Assembly: GCA_025934255.1 (NCBI GenBank)
Contig: JAICYJ010000031.1
Span: 1-34,416, forward strand
DNA length: 34,416 nucleotides
Origin: Thermoleophilia bacterium
Lineage (GTDB): Bacteria > Actinomycetota > Thermoleophilia > Gaiellales > JAICJC01
Reading direction: 5' to 3'
Part shown: positions 31,980 to 34,416 of the stretch, one piece after another
Position numbering within the stretch: the stretch's first letter is position 1
How the letters are laid out: every line of letters begins with the position of its first letter
Position numbers and translations under genes: made by a program
Notes under the pieces: generated by a model
Seen by the model: the letters and a program-made list of their open reading frames with translations, nothing else
Database searches by the model: none
Told to the model about the DNA's origin: nothing

Positions 31980-32384
31980 TTACTCGACCCGCATCGTGGT
32001 CGAAGCGGTGAGATTGCCGGATGAGACAACCAGGCCGATGATGCTGATCGAATACGGGTACGTGACCTGCACCTTCACGTCCGAGCCCTGGATGAAGGTT
32101 GGGCTGTTGGGGTAGGTGATCCCCATGTTGGACGCGTTCAGCCCGGGCGCGGCCGACTTGGCGGCGGCGGTGGCCGCAGTCTCGGCACCGGCAACTCCCA
32201 GCGTGCGGCTTGTGGCCGCCTTGCGCGCACCCTCGCGGGCGGCGGCCGTCACCTGGATGTAGTTGTTGAAGAGCACTCCGAACTGCAGGATTGCGAACAG
32301 CACCAGCAGCAGCACGGGAAGGATGACGGCGAACTCAACGACCGCCTGGCCTTCGTCGGTTGTGGTGCGTTTCTTGATCTTCAC
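31980..32384 (-). CDS. TadE-like pseudopilin (first copy)
   Basis: This 134-residue protein shows the TadE motif GQAVVEFAVILPVLLLVLFA after a short basic head (MKIKKRTTTDE). A beta-rich domain follows and ends YPYSISIIGLVVSSGNLTAS, shared with the second copy. The GTG start has GGGAG 5 nt upstream. A hairpin with a T-rich tail sits between flp and this gene, so its expression is probably lower than that of flp. The two copies probably arose by duplication. Confidence 0.9.
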   Translation of the reverse strand: MKIKKRTTTDEGQAVVEFAVILPVLLLVLFAILQFGVLFNNYIQVTAAAREGARKAATSRTLGVAGAETAATAAAKSAAPGLNASNMGITYPNSPTFIQGSDVKVQVTYPYSISIIGLVVSSGNLTASTTMRVE

Positions 32385-32427
32385 GGAGCTCCCAGACCCT
32401 GGGTGACGTGTGCGGGGGACAAAAGTA

Positions 32428-32465
32428 GGCGGGCTCCCGGGACACTGAGGAACCGGGAACCCGCC
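32428..32465 (-). terminator. hairpin between flp and tadE
   Basis: On the minus strand a 13-bp stem (one G-U pair, 12-nt loop) is followed by TACTTTTG. This looks like a leaky intrinsic terminator and would keep pilin mRNA in excess over the assembly genes. Confidence 0.6.
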
Positions 32466-32479
32466 GAGGGAAGCCATAA

Positions 32480-32650
32480 TTACATGGCGGCAATCACGCT
32501 ATTGAGAACGGCGGAGATCTTGGTGCTCAGGAGGCCGAGGGTGACCACCACAGCAATGGTGATGACGCCGAGCACGACGGCATACTCAGCCATCGTCTGG
32601 CCCGACTCCTCCTTGAGATCCGCGAACAGGCGGCTCAGGTACTCGATCAA
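32480..32650 (-). CDS. flp: Flp/Fap major pilin
   Basis: This 56-residue prepilin is the structural subunit of the Tad pilus. A leader (MIEYLSRLFADLKEESG) is followed by a cleavage site after Gly17 and the mature start QTMAEYAVVLGVITIAVVV, with Glu at mature position +5 as in Flp pilins. The rest is one hydrophobic helix ending LNSVIAAM. It starts at a TTG with a strong GGGAGGTG Shine-Dalgarno 7 nt upstream. The gene is first in the operon, with a WhiG-like promoter candidate 64 nt upstream and a terminator-like hairpin just downstream. It is short enough to be missed by gene callers. Confidence 0.92.
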   Translation of the reverse strand: MIEYLSRLFADLKEESGQTMAEYAVVLGVITIAVVVTLGLLSTKISAVLNSVIAAM

Positions 32651-32713
32651 GGAATTCACCTCCCCCCATCCAGTTTCGCGGAGCCGCCGCGGGAGGCGGA
32701 TCCTGTTCGATCT

Positions 32714-32743
32714 GTTTCGGCAGTTGCCATGGCGCCTTGAGGG
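32714..32743 (-). promoter_or_regulatory. putative WhiG/FliA-type promoter before flp
   Basis: On the minus strand this reads CCCTCAAG, 14 nt, then GCCGAAAC. The -35-side octamer is identical to that before cpaB, and the -10 matches six of eight consensus positions. The predicted leader is about 57 nt and ends in the flp ribosome-binding site. Confidence 0.5.
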
Positions 32744-32864
32744 CTTGCTGGCGATTTCCCCTGTTTGGGGGAACTGCCGTCTTAGACGTGTATCTCACTG
32801 ATAGGCGCTGGCCGATTCCGCTGGTATCACCCGTTCGGATACTCTGGTGCGCGGGAGAATTCGC

Positions 32865-32870
32865 TATGGT
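32865..32870 (+). promoter_or_regulatory. -10 box of folD
   Basis: TATGGT is followed by 8 nt and the ATG of folD. A second TACTCT at 32840-32845 could give a longer leader instead. Confidence 0.4.
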
Positions 32871-32878
32871 GCGCCGCC

Positions 32879-33724
32879 ATGGCGACGGTGATCGATGGCA
32901 AACAGACCGCGGCGGCGGTGCAGTCGCGGGTCGCCCGCGACGTGGCCGAGTTCGTCGCCGAGACCGGGCATACGCCCGGCCTGGTCACGATCCTGGTGGG
33001 TGAGGACCCGGCCTCACAGGTGTATGTCCGCAGCAAGGGTGAGCGCACCCGCGAGCTGGGTATGGCCTCGTTCCACGAGCAGCTGCCGGCGACCTCCAGC
33101 CAGGACGAGGTCGAGAGCGCCGTCGTACGCTGGAACGCCGACGAGCGGGTCGACGGGATCCTCGTGCAGCTGCCGCTGCCCGGCGAGCTCGACTCGAAGC
33201 CAGTGCTGGAGCTGATCGAACCGACCAAGGATGTGGACGGGTTCCACCCGATCAGCGTGGGCCGGCTCGTGGCCAACCAGCCGGGGCTGCGTCCGTGCAC
33301 ACCGATCGGCGTGATGGAGCTGCTGCGCACCTACGACATCCCGGTCACCGGCGCCGAGGCCGTGGTGGTGGGCCGCTCCGACATCGTCGGCAAGCCGGTG
33401 GCGCTGCTGCTCCTGCACCAGAGCGCGACGGTCACGATTGCCCACTCGCGCACCCGCGACCTGGGCGAGGTGACGCGACGGGCCGACATCCTGGTGGCGG
33501 CGGTCGGCCGGCCGCAGATGATCACGGGCGACATGATCAAGCCGGGCGCGGCCGTGATCGACGTCGGCGTCAACCGCACCGAGGCGGGCCTGGTGGGCGA
33601 CGTCGACTACGAATCGGCCTCGCAGGTGGCCCGCGCGATCACCCCTGTGCCGGGCGGCGTGGGCCCGATGACGATCGCCATGCTGCTCTCGAACACGCTG
33701 GAAGCGGCCCGGCTGCGGCACTGA
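32879..33724 (+). CDS. folD: FolD methylenetetrahydrofolate dehydrogenase/cyclohydrolase
   Basis: This 281-residue cytosolic enzyme oxidises methylene-THF to methenyl-THF with NADP+ and hydrolyses it to formyl-THF. The YVRSKGER stretch carries the catalytic Lys and Tyr. [10 protein letters not shown] and [12 protein letters not shown] are family signatures. [16 protein letters not shown] is the Rossmann NADP loop. The C terminus has [15 protein letters not shown]. Length and motifs are typical. It is divergent from flp, with 228 nt between starts. Confidence 0.97.
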   Translation: MATVIDGKQTAAAVQSRVARDVAEFVAETGHTPGLVTILVGEDPASQVYVRSKGERTRELGMASFHEQLPATSSQDEVESAVVRWNADERVDGILVQLPLPGELDSKPVLELIEPTKDVDGFHPISVGRLVANQPGLRPCTPIGVMELLRTYDIPVTGAEAVVVGRSDIVGKPVALLLLHQSATVTIAHSRTRDLGEVTRRADILVAAVGRPQMITGDMIKPGAAVIDVGVNRTEAGLVGDVDYESASQVARAITPVPGGVGPMTIAMLLSNTLEAARLRH

Positions 33725-33762
33725 GCGGCGACCGTCCGGTGACCGTCCCAAATCGGCCGCGA

Positions 33763-33791
33763 TTGCGGCCGACCGCACGGTCCTCTATATT
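33763..33791 (+). promoter_or_regulatory. sigma-A promoter of the cold-shock gene
   Basis: TTGCGG (33763-33768) and TATATT (33786-33791) are 17 nt apart, the best -35/-10 pair in the window. The leader is about 48 nt and ends in GAGGAGGA. Confidence 0.7.
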
Positions 33792-33845
33792 CGCGCGATT
33801 CAGCAAAGCGGTCCATACCGGTCCGCTGGTCGAGGAGGACCTAGG

Positions 33846-34049
33846 TTGGCAGAAGGTACGGTCAAGTGGTTCAGCAACGAAAAGGGTTACGGCTTCATCC
33901 AGCAGGACGGCGGTGAGGACGTGTTCGTGCACTTCTCGGAGATCCAGGGCGACGGCTACAAGAGCCTGGCCGAGGGTCAGCGGGTCGAGTTCGAGGTCGC
34001 CCAGGGGAACAAGGGACTGCAGGCCAGCGCAGTCCGCCCGATCGGATAG
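33846..34049 (+). CDS. cspA: cold-shock domain protein
   Basis: This 67-residue single-domain cold-shock protein binds single-stranded RNA or DNA as a chaperone. The start [11 protein letters not shown] contains RNP1 (KGYGFI), and DVFVHFSEI contains RNP2. The length is standard. It starts at a TTG with GAGGAGGA 6 nt upstream. It has a strong promoter, and a hairpin at 34063-34088 follows its stop. It probably forms its own transcript between folD and gatC. Confidence 0.97.
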   Translation: MAEGTVKWFSNEKGYGFIQQDGGEDVFVHFSEIQGDGYKSLAEGQRVEFEVAQGNKGLQASAVRPIG

Positions 34050-34062
34050 CGACGCCGTCGAG

Positions 34063-34088
34063 GGCGCCGGACGGTGGGATCCGGCGCC
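34063..34088 (+). terminator. hairpin after the cold-shock gene
   Basis: GGCGCCGGA (34063-34071) pairs with TCCGGCGCC (34080-34088) over an 8-nt loop, 14 nt after the cspA stop. No long U-run follows, so termination may be partial. Confidence 0.5.
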
Positions 34089-34099
34089 TGACGGTCGTC

Positions 34100-34105
34100 T
34101 ATCCT
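34100..34105 (+). promoter_or_regulatory. -10 box of gatC
   Basis: TATCCT is followed by 8 nt and the ATG of gatC, with no Shine-Dalgarno. Confidence 0.45.
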
Positions 34106-34113
34106 CTCGATCG

Positions 34114-34398
34114 ATGGCCATCTCCTCCGACGACGTGCTGCACGTGGCGCGGCTCGCCAACCTCTCGCTGAGCGATGACGAGGTGGCGCGCATGTCGGAG
34201 CAGCTGTCCGGGATCCTCGGCCACGTCGATGCCCTGGCCGCGCTCGACCTCGAGGGCGTGCCGCCGACCGCGCACGCGCTCGAGGTCGAGAACGTGACGC
34301 GGCCCGACCGGTCACGTCCCAGCTGGCCGCGCGACGAGGTGCTCGCCAACGCCCCGGCCGCGCAGGATGGCGCATTCCGGGTACCTCCGACCTCATGA
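34114..34398 (+). CDS. gatC: Glu/Asp-tRNA amidotransferase subunit C
   Basis: This 94-residue GatC stabilises the GatA-GatB complex that converts Glu-tRNA-Gln or Asp-tRNA-Asn to the amidated form. The helical N terminus DVLHVARLANLSLSDDEV and the segment LGHVDALAALDLEGVPPT are typical. So is the C-terminal NVTRPDRSRPSW, which wraps GatA. The upstream frame is open into folD but unrelated. The start has a TATCCT box 8 nt before it. The TGA overlaps the gatA ATG. Confidence 0.95.
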   Translation: MAISSDDVLHVARLANLSLSDDEVARMSEQLSGILGHVDALAALDLEGVPPTAHALEVENVTRPDRSRPSWPRDEVLANAPAAQDGAFRVPPTS

Positions 34399-34416
34399 CC
34401 CCGGACACCCTCGGTC
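34395..34416 (+). CDS. gatA: gatA, first codons only
   Basis: An ATG overlapping the gatC stop (ATGA) opens a frame that reads MTPDTLG before the window ends. The gatC-gatA order is standard, so this is probably glutamyl-tRNA amidotransferase subunit A. The sequence itself is too short to prove it. Confidence 0.6.

Overview
The window is high-GC, densely coded DNA from what looks like a deep-branching actinobacterium; a Thermoleophilia/Rubrobacteria-type lineage is my best guess, not a demonstrated assignment. The evidence is a Xer recombinase gene overlapping a WhiG-type sigma factor gene, a monoderm-style Tad (type IVc) pilus locus without a secretin, several DUF1326 proteins, and many apparently leaderless genes with a TANNNT box 6-8 nt before ATG or GTG. 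I see no insertion sequence, CRISPR array, rRNA or complete prophage.

Layout. 1-7.2 kb: tRNA-Trp, an acetyltransferase, a DUF1326 protein, a cupin, a short helical protein, a structured non-coding stretch (2330-2761), an M24 aminopeptidase, a PRC-barrel protein, a YihY/BrkB membrane protein, a second DUF1326 protein and an HTH-GAF-degenerate-GGDEF regulator. 7.2-15.4 kb: two very short membrane-protein genes, a zinc-ribbon protein, Xer-WhiG, an EF-G-like GTPase with altered G motifs, an RlpA-like exported protein, a threonine-synthase paralogue lacking the PLP lysine, and a small helical protein. 15.4-18.5 kb: tRNA-Gly, a 530-nt gap with hairpins, then a possible metal-handling group (ABM-like protein, DUF1326 plus DUF2182, VIT1 transporter). 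18.6-24.2 kb: an ALDH7-type dehydrogenase, an RmlD-like reductase, heme A synthase and a GAF-GGDEF-GAF diguanylate cyclase. 24.2-25.1 kb: tRNA-Cys, two tiny ORFs and an HNH protein with a recombinase-like tail. 25.1-32.7 kb: the Tad pilus operon on the minus strand (flp, two tadE-like genes, cpaB, cpaE/tadZ, cpaF/tadA, a VWA-tadB fusion, tadC). 32.9-34.4 kb: folD, a cold-shock gene, gatC and the first codons of gatA.

How the parts may work together. The most interesting reading is a c-di-GMP/sigma/pilus circuit. The window encodes a WhiG/FliA-family sigma factor. Upstream of both flp and cpaB are sequences of the form CCCTCAAG-N14/15-GCCGA(T/A)A, close to the WhiG/FliA promoter consensus. The window also has a diguanylate cyclase with intact GGEEF and I-site, and a DNA-binding GAF protein whose GGDEF site is dead but whose RxxD I-site remains, as expected of a c-di-GMP receptor. 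Published work on RsiG-WhiG in Rubrobacter links c-di-GMP and WhiG to type IV pili. An RsiG gene is not visible here, so that link is inference.
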